DNA from: Hymenobacter perfusus
GTDB lineage: Bacteria; Bacteroidota; Bacteroidia; Cytophagales; Hymenobacteraceae
Direction: 5' to 3'
Assembly (NCBI RefSeq): GCF_003944765.1
Contig: NZ_RWIU01000003.1
Span: 186,001 to 250,000, forward strand
DNA: 64,000 nt
Of this stretch, positions 34,843 to 43,469 are shown piece after piece. The translations under genes were made by a program, and so were the position numbers. The first letter of the stretch is position 1. Every line of letters starts with the position of its first letter. The notes beneath the pieces are model-generated. The model did not search any database. It was not told the DNA's origin and was given only the letters and a program-made list of their open reading frames with translations.

Positions 34843-34927
34843 GTCATCCTGAGCGGAGCGAAGGACCTTATTACGTCGGAGAAAACCGTTCTAACGTGAT
34901 AAGGTCCTTCGCTCCGCTCAGGATGAC
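34843..34927. repeat. inverted repeat IR-D, copy 2
   Basis: GTCATCCTGAGCGGAGCGAA and its complement flank a 20-base loop, with AAGGACCTTAT and ATAAGGTCCTT inside. It separates the SDR and photolyase genes. Confidence 0.8.
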
Positions 34928-34937
34928 AGACGACTCA

Positions 34938-35651
34938 CTACTTCAGCCGGCCCATGCCGCCATCCACGGGCAGCACCTGGCCGGTGATGAAGGAGCCGTG
35001 GTCGGAGAGGAGGAAAGACGCCATGTAGGCCAGGTCTTCGGGCTCGCCGATGCGCTGGAGCGGGTGGCGCTTGGCGCCGGCTTCCACTTTCTCGGGGGTG
35101 CTGAGCAGGGCGGCGGCCAGCGGCGTGTTGGTGAGCGACGGGGCCACGGCATTCACCCGGACGCCGCTGGCGGCATACTCGGCGGCGAGGGCGCGGGTGA
35201 GGCCTTCCACGGCCGCCTTGGCGGTGGCAATGCTGGCGTGGAACGCCATGCCCGTCTCGGCGGCCACGGTGCTAAACAGCACCACCGAGGCCCCGTTGGC
35301 CTTTTTCAGCCGCTTCATGCTGGCCTGCAGTACCTGCACCGCGCCCATCACGTTCAGCTCGAAATCAGCCCGGAAATCGTCAGCCGGAATCCGCTCGAAC
35401 GGGCGCAGCTTGATGGAACCGGGGCAGTACACCACGCCATGCAACACCTCGGGCAGGGCGTCGAGGGCGGTGCCCAGGGGCTGCAGCACATCGAGCGGCA
35501 GAAAGGTGGTGTTCAGCTCGGCCAGCTCCGCCGACTCGTGGCGGGAGGCGGTGTAGAGGTGGGCGCCGAGCTTGCTCAGCAGCCGGGCCGTGGCCAGGCC
35601 AATGCCCGAGGAAGCCCCTACGATGAGGATGTTTTTGTCGGCAAATTCCAT
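34938..35651 (-). CDS. SDR family protein lacking the catalytic Tyr
   Basis: A 237-residue short-chain dehydrogenase/reductase fold. The NAD(P) motif GASSGIG starts at residue 12, and VVLFSTVAAETG holds the Ser region. The expected YxxxK is IATAK (FHASIATAKAAVEG), so the catalytic Tyr is replaced by Ile while Lys remains. The C-terminus ends QVLPVDGGMGRLK. The same substitution is, as I recall, found in SDRs beside photolyases in other Bacteroidota. It may bind nucleotide without classical oxidoreductase activity. Confidence 0.8.
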   Translation of the reverse strand: MEFADKNILIVGASSGIGLATARLLSKLGAHLYTASRHESAELAELNTTFLPLDVLQPLGTALDALPEVLHGVVYCPGSIKLRPFERIPADDFRADFELNVMGAVQVLQASMKRLKKANGASVVLFSTVAAETGMAFHASIATAKAAVEGLTRALAAEYAASGVRVNAVAPSLTNTPLAAALLSTPEKVEAGAKRHPLQRIGEPEDLAYMASFLLSDHGSFITGQVLPVDGGMGRLK

Positions 35652-35812
35652 GTGTGCGAAGTCAGGAGTGAGGGAGTGGGTTCAGAACTGAACGGTTACG
35701 GGAAAGTTTTGGGGGTTGGATATGGGAATGGGGTGCCAATCGAGCTTGGCGGCCCGTTGCTGATTCTGCATATTGCTGATTGGACGCGTGTTTTGCCTTT
35801 TTATCCAGCTAT

Positions 35813-36841
35813 ATGGAACCAACCCAGGATATTTTGCTCTACCAATCGGACGATGGCCGCGCTCAGCTGGAAGTACAGCTCCAGAACGAAACCCTCTGGC
35901 TTACCCAGGCGCAGATGGCCGAGCTGTTTGGCAGAGAACGAAGTGTGATTACCAAGCACTTGCGCACCATATTTCAAACGGGTGAACTGGACGAAAAGAC
36001 TTCTGTGCAAAAAATGCACAGAAGTCTTTTTGAGCCAACGGAGGGCGATTTTGAAGGTGAAAGGAAGCGTAAAGCGGAAGGCGGCCGCCCGGCCGACTAC
36101 TACAACCTCGACGTCATCATCTCCGTCGGGTACCGGGTCAATTCCAAAAAGGGCACGCAGTTCCGGCAGTGGGCCACGCAGGTGTTGCGTCAGTATCTGG
36201 TGCAGGGCTTCGCGCTGAATGAGAAACGGTTACGGGAAGATGCCCGCCAGCTTACCGAACTGAAACAGCTGCTGCGGCTGCAGGGCGAACTGCTGGAAAA
36301 CCAGGAGCTCACCCCTGACCAGACCACGGCCCTGCTGCGTGTACTCAGCGACTACGCCCGCGCCCTCGACGTGCTCGACCAGTACGACCATCAGCGCCTG
36401 CGCATTACGGCTACCTCGCCAGATACGCCATTTGAGTTGACCTACGAGGCCGCTTTGCAGGCTGTGGATGGCCTGCGCCAGCAGTTCGGGGGCAGCGTAC
36501 TGTTCGGGCGGGAGAAGGATGAATCGTTCCAGAGCTCAGTGCGCACGATTTACCAGAGTTTTGACGGCGTAGAGCTGTACCCCAGCGTGGAGGAAAAAGC
36601 GGCCCACCTGCTCTACTTCGTGGTGAAAAACCATTCGTTTTCCGATGGTAATAAGCGCATTGCCGCCTTCCTATTCGTGTGGTTCATGGACAAGAACCAC
36701 TGCCTCTACAAACCCGACGGCTCCCGCCGCCTCGCCGACAACGCCCTGGTGGCCCTCACGTTGCTCATTGCCGAAAGCAAACCGGAGGACAAAGACGTGA
36801 TGGTGAAGCTGGTGGTCAACCTCATTAATCAGGAAAACTGA
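35813..36841 (+). CDS. RhuM domain fused to Doc/Fic domain
   Basis: A 342-residue protein starting at ATG 35813 (MEPTQDILLYQ). The N-terminal part is RhuM-like (LWLTQAQMAELFGRERSVI, then YYNLDVIISVGYRVNS). The C-terminal domain has the Fic/Doc motif HSFSDGNKR with H274 and Lys281; Lys at that site is typical of Doc toxins, which phosphorylate EF-Tu, rather than AMP-transferring Fic proteins. No antitoxin gene is adjacent. A perfect terminator-like hairpin lies inside the coding sequence at residues 61-73. A toxin or host-interaction role is possible. Confidence 0.85.
   Translation: MEPTQDILLYQSDDGRAQLEVQLQNETLWLTQAQMAELFGRERSVITKHLRTIFQTGELDEKTSVQKMHRSLFEPTEGDFEGERKRKAEGGRPADYYNLDVIISVGYRVNSKKGTQFRQWATQVLRQYLVQGFALNEKRLREDARQLTELKQLLRLQGELLENQELTPDQTTALLRVLSDYARALDVLDQYDHQRLRITATSPDTPFELTYEAALQAVDGLRQQFGGSVLFGREKDESFQSSVRTIYQSFDGVELYPSVEEKAAHLLYFVVKNHSFSDGNKRIAAFLFVWFMDKNHCLYKPDGSRRLADNALVALTLLIAESKPEDKDVMVKLVVNLINQEN
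35994..36031 (+). other. terminator-like hairpin inside the RhuM-Doc coding sequence
   Basis: A perfect 16-bp stem (arms 35994-36009 and 36015-36030, loop AAAAA) ending in a T5 tract, in frame and coding for KTSVQKMHRSLF. Confidence 0.75.
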
Positions 36842-36850
36842 CGAAACCGT

Positions 36851-37004
36851 GTAGAGACGCGACACTTCGCGCCTCGTCTTTGAACGACGCTGTATGAACA
36901 TCCTGTGATGACACGTGACACTTCGCTTCCCCGTATTAAAAGACCTGATCTGCTCTGAATAAACGACCTCAGCAACGACGAGATGCGAAGTGTCGCGTTT
37001 CTAC
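36851..37004. repeat. inverted repeat IR-A, copy 6 (diverged)
   Basis: The ends are GTAGAGACGCGACACTTCGC and GCGAAGTGTCGCGTTTCTAC, 154 bases apart, with a second partial left arm inside (ACGTGACACTTCGC). With the last 140 bases before pyc, this is all the 303-base spacer holds. Confidence 0.75.
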
Positions 37005-37144
37005 AGCCGCCCTGTCTCATACATCCCACACTACCTGTTTTCTGCGAAAAATAATCATTTAGCAAAAATTCGCTGACGAATCCCGCCCCGTTGCGTAGCT
37101 TGCACCGCTTCTCTGTTCCACCTTTCAACTTCTCCTGAAAACCG

Positions 37145-40100
37145 ATGAACATCCGCAAACTGCTGGTCGCCAACCGGGGCGAAATTGCCATTCGCGTGCT
37201 GCGCGCTGCCACCGAGCTGGGCATCCAGACCGTTGCCATCTACACCTACGAGGACCGCTACTCCCTGCACCGCTACAAGGCCGATGAGGCCTACCAGGTG
37301 GGCCGCGACGACGAGCCGCTGAAGCCTTACCTCGACATTGAGGGCATCATCCGGACAGCCAAGCAGAACGGGGCCGATGCCATTCACCCCGGCTACGGCT
37401 TCCTGAGCGAAAACGCCACCCTGGCTCGTCGCTGCGGTGAGGAAGGCATCATCTTCGTGGGGCCGCGCCCCGAGGTAATGGAGGCGCTCGGCGACAAAGT
37501 GGCTGCCAAGCGGGTGGCCGTAGCGTGCCAAGTGCCCATCATCGAGAGCAGTGAGCGGGACCTGACCGACCTCGACGTGGCCCTGGAGGAAGCGCACCGC
37601 ATCGGCTACCCGCTGATGCTGAAAGCAGCCAGCGGCGGCGGCGGCCGGGGCATGCGCGTCATTCGGGATGATGAGCAGCTGGAGCGCGGCTTCTTCGAGG
37701 CCCGCAACGAGGCCCTCAAGGCGTTTGGTAATGATACCGTGTTCCTGGAGAAGTTTGTGGAGCAGCCCAAGCACATTGAGGTGCAGCTGGTGGCCGACAA
37801 CCACGGCGGCCTCACCCACCTCTACGAGCGGGACTGCTCGGTGCAGCGCCGCTACCAGAAGGTGGTGGAGGTAGCGCCCTCGCTCAATCTGCCCGACCAC
37901 CTGCGCCACCTGCTGTACGAGTACGCGCTGCGCCTGGGCCGGGCCGTGAACTACAACAACGTGGGCACCGTGGAATTCCTGGTGAACCCTGAGCAGGACC
38001 GCATCTACTTCATCGAGGTGAACCCGCGCATTCAGGTGGAGCACACCGTGACGGAGATGATTACGGGCATCGACCTGATCAAAACCCAGCTCCACATTGC
38101 CGACGGCCGCCGCCTCCAGGACCCCGAAATCGGGCTGGGGCCGGACGTGACGCCGCTCAAAATCGGGGTGGCCATCCAGTGCCGCATCACCACCGAAGAC
38201 CCGGAGCAGGACTTCAAGCCCGATTACGGCACCATCACGGCCTACCGCTCGGCCGGCGGCTTCGGCATCCGCCTCGACCAGGGCTCGGTGTACACCGGCG
38301 TGAAAGTGTCGCCGTTCTTCGATTCCCTGTTGGTGAAGGTTTCCACGCACGCCCCTTCGCTGGCCGAGGCCGCCACCAAGATGGCTCGTACCCTCGATGA
38401 GTTCCGGCTGCGCGGGGTGAGCACCAACATCCAGTTTCTGCAGAACATCATTGCCCACCCGGTATTCATGGCCGGCGAGGCCAACGTCGACTTCATCAAG
38501 GACCACCCGGAGCTGTTCCGGTTTAAGCGGCGGCAGGACCGCGCCACCCGCGTGCTCAGCTTCCTGGGCGACGTGATTGTGAACGGCAACCCCGACGTGC
38601 GCGGCCACCTGGACCCCAAGCGCGAGCTGCGCAAGCCGCGCCTGCCCGAGGCCGACCTGGCCGCCGCACCGCCCGCCGGCACCAAGCAGAAGCTAACCGA
38701 ATTGGGCCCCGACGGCTTTGCCCAGTGGCTGCGGGCCGAAAAGCAGGTGCACTTCACCGACACTACCCTGCGCGACGCCCACCAGAGCCTGCTGGCCACC
38801 CGCATGCGCACCTTCGATATGCTGAAGGTGGCCGAACGCTACGCCCGCCAGCATCCGCAAACTTTCTCGCTGGAGTGCTGGGGCGGGGCCACGTTCGATG
38901 TGGCGCTGCGCTTCCTGCACGAAGACCCCTGGGAGCGACTGGCCAAGCTGCGTGCCGCTGTACCTAATATCTTGCTTCAGATGCTGATTCGGGGGGCCAA
39001 TGGCGTGGGCTACAAAGCCTATCCCGATAATCTCACAGAGCGGTTTGTGCAGCAGGCCGCCGAAACCGGCATCGACGTATTCCGCATCTTCGACTCGCTG
39101 AACTGGATGCCGGGCATGGAAGCCTGCATCGGGTTCGTGCGGAATAAAACCGACCGGCTGGCCGAGGCCAGCATCTGCTACACCGGCGACATTCTGGACC
39201 CCCGGCGCAACCAGAAGTATAACCTCGACTACTACCTGCGCCTGGCCCGCCAGATTGAGGATGCCGGCGCGCATATCCTGTGCATCAAGGACATGGCCGG
39301 GCTGCTGAAGCCCTACGCCGCCACCGAGCTGATTTCGGCCCTGCGCGCCACCGTGAGCCTGCCCATCCACCTGCACACCCACGACACCAGCAGCCTGCAG
39401 CCCGCCACCTACCTGAAGGCCGTGGAAGCCGGAGTAGATGTAATTGACGTGGCCCTAGGCGCGCTGTCGGGTCTTACCTCGCAGCCCAACTTCAACTCGG
39501 TGGTGGAGATGCTGCGCGGGCAGGAGCGGCACCGGGAGTTCGACCAGAAGTCGCTCAACGAATTCTCGAACTACTGGGAAACCGTGCGCGAGTACTATTA
39601 TCCGTTCGAGTCGGGGTTGAAGGCGGGTACCTCGGAGGTGTTTCAGCACGAAATTCCGGGCGGGCAGTACTCCAATCTGCGGCCCCAGGCCGCCTCGCTG
39701 GGCCTGCTGGACAAGTTTGAAACCGTGAAAACGACCTTTGCCGACGTCAACCAGCTGTTTGGCGACATCGTGAAGGTGACGCCCAGCTCCAAAGTGGTGG
39801 GCGACATGGCCCTGTTTCTGGTCAGCAACAACCTCACCACCCGTGACGTGCTGGAGAAAGGGGCGGGCCTGAACTTCCCCGAATCGGTGCGGGAGCTGTT
39901 CCGCGGCGACATCGGGCAGCCTGAGGGCGGCTGGCCATCGGAACTGCAGAAACTCATCCTCAAAGACGAGCAGCCCTTCACCGACCGCCCCAACGAGCAC
40001 CTGGCCCCCATTGATTTTGCGGCCGAGGAGCGGCGGTTTGAGGAGAAGTTCGGGCGGCCCGGTAAGTTCACCGATGTGCTGTCGTGGCTGCTGTACCCGA

Positions 40101-40594
40101 AGGTGTTCGAGCAGTACTGGCAGTTCCGCGAAGACCACGGCGACGTGGCCGTGGTGCCCACGCCGGTGTTCTACTACGGCCTGCAGCCCGGTGAGGAAAC
40201 CATCATCGACATTGCCCGGGGCAAGAGCATCATTGTGGGCCTGCAAAGCATCGGGCCGGTGAACGAGGACGGCTGTCGCACCATCTTCTTCAACCTCAAT
40301 GGCCAGACCCGCAACCTCGAAATCCGGGATACGAGCGTGGAAGTCAAGCGCATTCTCAACCCTAAGGCCGACAAAGGCAACCCGCGCCAGTTGGGCGCGC
40401 CGTTGCAGGGAATGCTCAGCCGGGTGCTGGTGGAAAGCGGCCAGCAGGTGCGCAAAAACGAGCCGCTGTTCATCATCGAAGCCATGAAGATGGAAACCAC
40501 CATCACCGCCCCCGACGATACCACCATTCAGGCCGTGAGCCTCGCGGAAGGCAGCCTGGTCAACGCCGACGACTTGGTGCTGACGCTGGGGTAG
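37145..40594 (+). CDS. pyc: pyruvate carboxylase
   Basis: A 1149-residue biotin enzyme that makes oxaloacetate from pyruvate, bicarbonate and ATP, refilling the TCA cycle. The biotin carboxylase domain (about 1-460) shows ANRGEIAIRVLRAA and the ATP-grasp loop KAASGGGGRGMRV. The carboxyltransferase domain (about 530-830) has FTDTTLRDAHQSLLATRMRT and the metal-binding HLHTHDTS. The C-terminal biotinyl domain has Lys1115 in EAMKMET. Length and domain order are those of single-chain PYC. It appears monocistronic. Confidence 0.97.
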   Translation: MNIRKLLVANRGEIAIRVLRAATELGIQTVAIYTYEDRYSLHRYKADEAYQVGRDDEPLKPYLDIEGIIRTAKQNGADAIHPGYGFLSENATLARRCGEEGIIFVGPRPEVMEALGDKVAAKRVAVACQVPIIESSERDLTDLDVALEEAHRIGYPLMLKAASGGGGRGMRVIRDDEQLERGFFEARNEALKAFGNDTVFLEKFVEQPKHIEVQLVADNHGGLTHLYERDCSVQRRYQKVVEVAPSLNLPDHLRHLLYEYALRLGRAVNYNNVGTVEFLVNPEQDRIYFIEVNPRIQVEHTVTEMITGIDLIKTQLHIADGRRLQDPEIGLGPDVTPLKIGVAIQCRITTEDPEQDFKPDYGTITAYRSAGGFGIRLDQGSVYTGVKVSPFFDSLLVKVSTHAPSLAEAATKMARTLDEFRLRGVSTNIQFLQNIIAHPVFMAGEANVDFIKDHPELFRFKRRQDRATRVLSFLGDVIVNGNPDVRGHLDPKRELRKPRLPEADLAAAPPAGTKQKLTELGPDGFAQWLRAEKQVHFTDTTLRDAHQSLLATRMRTFDMLKVAERYARQHPQTFSLECWGGATFDVALRFLHEDPWERLAKLRAAVPNILLQMLIRGANGVGYKAYPDNLTERFVQQAAETGIDVFRIFDSLNWMPGMEACIGFVRNKTDRLAEASICYTGDILDPRRNQKYNLDYYLRLARQIEDAGAHILCIKDMAGLLKPYAATELISALRATVSLPIHLHTHDTSSLQPATYLKAVEAGVDVIDVALGALSGLTSQPNFNSVVEMLRGQERHREFDQKSLNEFSNYWETVREYYYPFESGLKAGTSEVFQHEIPGGQYSNLRPQAASLGLLDKFETVKTTFADVNQLFGDIVKVTPSSKVVGDMALFLVSNNLTTRDVLEKGAGLNFPESVRELFRGDIGQPEGGWPSELQKLILKDEQPFTDRPNEHLAPIDFAAEERRFEEKFGRPGKFTDVLSWLLYPKVFEQYWQFREDHGDVAVVPTPVFYYGLQPGEETIIDIARGKSIIVGLQSIGPVNEDGCRTIFFNLNGQTRNLEIRDTSVEVKRILNPKADKGNPRQLGAPLQGMLSRVLVESGQQVRKNEPLFIIEAMKMETTITAPDDTTIQAVSLAEGSLVNADDLVLTLG

Positions 40595-40649
40595 CAGGAA
40601 AGCCACGCGAAAATCTTACTTTAGGCGGGTAAAATCCGCTTCTTAACTT

Positions 40650-41381
40650 ATGGATATTCGCTTGTTGCTGGTATTGCCGGCTATGGTTTTCACAGTTGCT
40701 GCGTATGCTCAGCAAGCTCCCATCGGGCAGGTAGGAAATGCCGCGCAGGCGAATGTTGATGCGCTTGCCAACGGAGCAGCGGCCGTCATACCACATGGCA
40801 GCGCCTATGGCCTCATCGGCTCGCCGTACGTTGAAAACAGCTGGCTGCCGGCCCGGCTGAAAATGACCACCGGTATTCCTTTGGCACCCGTGCCAGTGAA
40901 GTATGATGTCCTGAACCACCGGCTGCTGATGCTGCCTTTGCACCGCAAAGACTCCTTGGTGCTCGATGACCGAAAGCTGGCTAGTTTTGAGTTGGATGTA
41001 CCGGCGCGTGGTCTGCAGCCGGCGCGGGTGCGCAGGTTCCGGCGCTTTACCGAGGCTCCGGTGCTCAGCCAACGTGCTGAATACGTGGAAGTGCTGCACG
41101 AAGGCAAGTACGCGCTGCTGAAACGCTACGCCAAAACCCTGCGCAAAGCCAACTACCAGGGCGCGTACAGCACGGGGGAACGGTATGATGAGGTGGAAGA
41201 CAAAATCACCTATTACCTGTTGCGGCCCGATGGACAGCTACTACCAGTAAAGCTCGGCCTGAAGCCCCTGCAGGCGGCGGCGCCCGCGCTGGCCGCCGCC
41301 CTAAAGGCCCTACCCGAAGCCGCCACTGCCAAAACCGATGCCGACTGGGGTGCGGTACTGGCCAAAGTAGACACCCAGTAA
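40650..41381 (+). CDS. secreted protein of unknown function
   Basis: A 243-residue protein with a signal peptide ending AYAQ near residue 20. The mature part includes IGSPYVENSWLPARLKM and KYDVLNHRLLMLPLHRKDS, beta-rich segments that suggest a small periplasmic or surface protein. I do not recognise the family and see no catalytic motif. It starts 55 bases after pyc and ends at a shared terminator with the META-domain gene. Confidence 0.75.
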   Translation: MDIRLLLVLPAMVFTVAAYAQQAPIGQVGNAAQANVDALANGAAAVIPHGSAYGLIGSPYVENSWLPARLKMTTGIPLAPVPVKYDVLNHRLLMLPLHRKDSLVLDDRKLASFELDVPARGLQPARVRRFRRFTEAPVLSQRAEYVEVLHEGKYALLKRYAKTLRKANYQGAYSTGERYDEVEDKITYYLLRPDGQLLPVKLGLKPLQAAAPALAAALKALPEAATAKTDADWGAVLAKVDTQ

Positions 41382-41383
41382 AG

Positions 41384-41457
41384 TAACCGTCATTTTATAA
41401 AAAAGCCCGGCCGCCCAACAATTCGGGCGGCCGGGCTTTTTTATAAAATGACGGTTA
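41384..41457. terminator. bidirectional terminator between secreted protein and META gene
   Basis: An inverted repeat whose long arms (41384-41416 and 41425-41457) include AAAAAAGCCCGGCCGCCC and its complement, with A6 and T6 tracts. Confidence 0.85.
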
Positions 41458-41459
41458 GC

Positions 41460-41903
41460 CTATTGGCCCTTGTGCAGCTCCGCCAGAGGCAACCCCGCCG
41501 GTTCCCCATACAGCCGTAGCGTATCACGGCTGATGCGGTATGTCCGGGCTGCATCCAGGGCACTCATAAACCCGGTCTCGATAGAAAGGTCCGGGCAGGC
41601 CATCTTGGTAGCCATGAGCGGTCCGAAGCGTAGCTGACCGGTAGCAGGTAGCGCAAAAGTGCCCCGAAAACGGTTGCAGCCTGCCTGTCCTTCCGCCTGT
41701 AGCTCAGCCGTGTTGAGCTGTAGATATATTTCCTTATCGGCCGTAGGGGTAGCTGGCTGATTGTTGAGCGTGTGCAGAAGCCAGCGCGTGCCCCGTAGCT
41801 CGGTGGGTGGAGTAACCGGAGCAGTAGAGGCGGTAGTTTCCGTGGTGGGAGCTGTTGTCTGACAGGCACCCAGCCACAGGAGTAGAGGCAGGAAAAGGCG
41901 CAT
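41460..41903 (-). CDS. META-domain lipoprotein
   Basis: A 147-residue lipoprotein: the signal ends at the lipobox LWLGAC (Cys14). The body, with RGTRWLLHTLNNQPATP, AGCNRFRGTF and FGPLMATKMACPD, matches the META/HslJ domain, where these Cys residues and the NRF loop are typical. Such proteins are found in envelope or stress contexts, but their molecular role is not settled. It converges on the unknown secreted protein and shares a terminator with it. Confidence 0.85.
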   Translation of the reverse strand: MRLFLPLLLWLGACQTTAPTTETTASTAPVTPPTELRGTRWLLHTLNNQPATPTADKEIYLQLNTAELQAEGQAGCNRFRGTFALPATGQLRFGPLMATKMACPDLSIETGFMSALDAARTYRISRDTLRLYGEPAGLPLAELHKGQ

Positions 41904-41966
41904 ACTATACAGGAAGTGAAGTGAGAAAATAAACCAGCGGAAACCGACTGGTTACGGCACACAAAT

Positions 41967-41999
41967 TGTACCGGCTAAAGAACAAAATGGTTATTTTGC
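41967..41999 (+). promoter_or_regulatory. candidate promoter of the M28 peptidase gene
   Basis: TTG at 41967-41969 and TTATTTTG at 41992-41999 (one base from TAnnTTTG), with 22 bases between. The ATG at 42003 is 3 bases after the -7 element, so a leaderless mRNA is predicted. Confidence 0.45.
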
Positions 42000-42002
42000 G
42001 GT

Positions 42003-43343
42003 ATGCGAAAATTCCCCCCCTTCGTCCTGTTCCTCGCTCTCTTCAGTGCTAACGTTTCCGCTCAGAAAAAACCAGCCACTGTCCCGCCGACAGCCGGTGT
42101 TCCGGCCGCTACGGTAGAACGGGTAGTCCGTGCATTAGCCGCCGATGATATGCAGGGCCGCGCCACCGGTAAGCCCGGTAGCGTGAAAGCCGCCGAGTTT
42201 CTGGCCGCTGAGTTTCAGCGCATCGGTCTGGAGCCGTTGCCGGGCCTGACATCTTTTGCCCAGACATTTCCGGCTTACGAGGCCCGCACGGCCGCCGCTT
42301 TCGTCACCATCAACGGCGCGAAAGTAGCCCCCGACAAGATGCTGCTGGTTTCGGGCCAGCCCCACCTCAACTGGACGGAGGCCGACGAGCCCGCACCCCG
42401 CGTGGTAACAGTAGGCCCCCAGGATAACCTGATGAAGGAAGTTCGCCCCCTGCTGGACCCCAGGGAAAACACTATTGTATTCATTGACCCCACCCAGCTG
42501 ACGGCCTTCAACCGGGTAGCCAGCTACGTAAAGCGCGGTGGCCTGCGCCCCGAAAAGCCGGCCCCGTTCACCACTTTACTTATTCTGGCGCCTCCGGCCG
42601 CTACGCCGCTCAAATTTCAGGTGGCCGCCACTACCACCATCCGCACCGTGGAGCTGCGCAACGTGGTGGGCGTGTTGCCCGGTAAGGAGGCCGCCCGCGC
42701 CACCGAGCAAGTGGTTTTCAGCGGCCACTACGACCACCTGGGCTTTTTGCCCGCCGTGGCCGGCGACTCTATTGCCAACGGTGCCGACGACGACGCCAGC
42801 GGCACTACCGCCGTGGTAGCGTTGGCCGAGTATTTCAAGAAGAAAAACGACAACGCCCGCCCGTTGGTGTTCGTGGCCTTCACGGCCGAGGAAATTGGCG
42901 GTTTTGGGGCGCGCTATTTCTCCAAGCAGCTCGACCCCAAGAACGTGGTGGCCATGTTCAACATTGAAATGATTGGCAAGCAGGCTAAATTCGGCCCCAA
43001 CACGGCCTTCATCACGGGCTTTGACCGGTCGGATTTTGGTAAAATGCTGCAGGACAATGCCAAGGGCACCGTGTTCCGCTTCGAGCCCGACCCGTACCCC
43101 GAGCAGAACCTGTTCTTCCGCTCCGACAACGCCACCCTGGCCCGTCTGGGCGTACCAGCCCACACCATCAGCACCGATCAGATTCCGACGGACAAGAAGT
43201 ACCATTCAGTGGACGACGAGGTGGAAAGCCTCGATTTGCCTAACATGACGGCCGTCATTACGGCCATTGGCAGGGCAGCCGGCGGCATCATCAGCGGCCA
43301 GCAGACACCCACCCGCATTGCCCCCGAAACGGTAAAGCAGTAG
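42003..43343 (+). CDS. secreted M28 family zinc peptidase
   Basis: A 446-residue exported aminopeptidase-type enzyme with a signal peptide ending NVSAQ. The M28 zinc site is complete in appearance: His in FSGHYDHLG, the bridging Asp in NGADDDASGT, the Glu pair in FTAEEIGG, an acidic ligand in FNIEMIGK (Glu instead of the usual Asp), and His in DKKYHSVDDE. A PA-type insert probably lies between residues 100 and 220. It would trim peptides in the periplasm or outside. A terminator follows. Confidence 0.9.
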   Translation: MRKFPPFVLFLALFSANVSAQKKPATVPPTAGVPAATVERVVRALAADDMQGRATGKPGSVKAAEFLAAEFQRIGLEPLPGLTSFAQTFPAYEARTAAAFVTINGAKVAPDKMLLVSGQPHLNWTEADEPAPRVVTVGPQDNLMKEVRPLLDPRENTIVFIDPTQLTAFNRVASYVKRGGLRPEKPAPFTTLLILAPPAATPLKFQVAATTTIRTVELRNVVGVLPGKEAARATEQVVFSGHYDHLGFLPAVAGDSIANGADDDASGTTAVVALAEYFKKKNDNARPLVFVAFTAEEIGGFGARYFSKQLDPKNVVAMFNIEMIGKQAKFGPNTAFITGFDRSDFGKMLQDNAKGTVFRFEPDPYPEQNLFFRSDNATLARLGVPAHTISTDQIPTDKKYHSVDDEVESLDLPNMTAVITAIGRAAGGIISGQQTPTRIAPETVKQ

Positions 43344-43370
43344 TATCGACTAAGTATTTGTCAGCTCAAA

Positions 43371-43412
43371 AACGGGGAGAAGAGTCCAGTGCACCGGACT
43401 TTTCTCCCCGTT
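43371..43412 (+). terminator. terminator after M28 peptidase, overlapping the topB promoter
   Basis: A 17-bp stem with one G-T pair (arms 43371-43387 and 43396-43412) and an 8-base loop. Its last bases form the start of the TATCTTTG element. Confidence 0.75.
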
Positions 43413-43419
43413 ATCTTTG
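43412..43419 (+). promoter_or_regulatory. candidate -7 element (TATCTTTG) for topB
   Basis: An exact TAnnTTTG match, 50 bases upstream of the GTG start at 43470. Transcription from it would begin downstream of the ATG at 43389, which argues against that earlier start. Confidence 0.55.
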
Positions 43420-43469
43420 TTGATTCCCTAGCTGGCTCCGGCCGGTGTACTTCATCCAATCCGCTACGA

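Noticed and set aside
37055..38608. A 517-codon open frame antisense to pyc
   Set aside because: The plus strand encodes a complete biotin carboxylase domain here, and the antisense protein is His/Val/Gly-rich without motifs.
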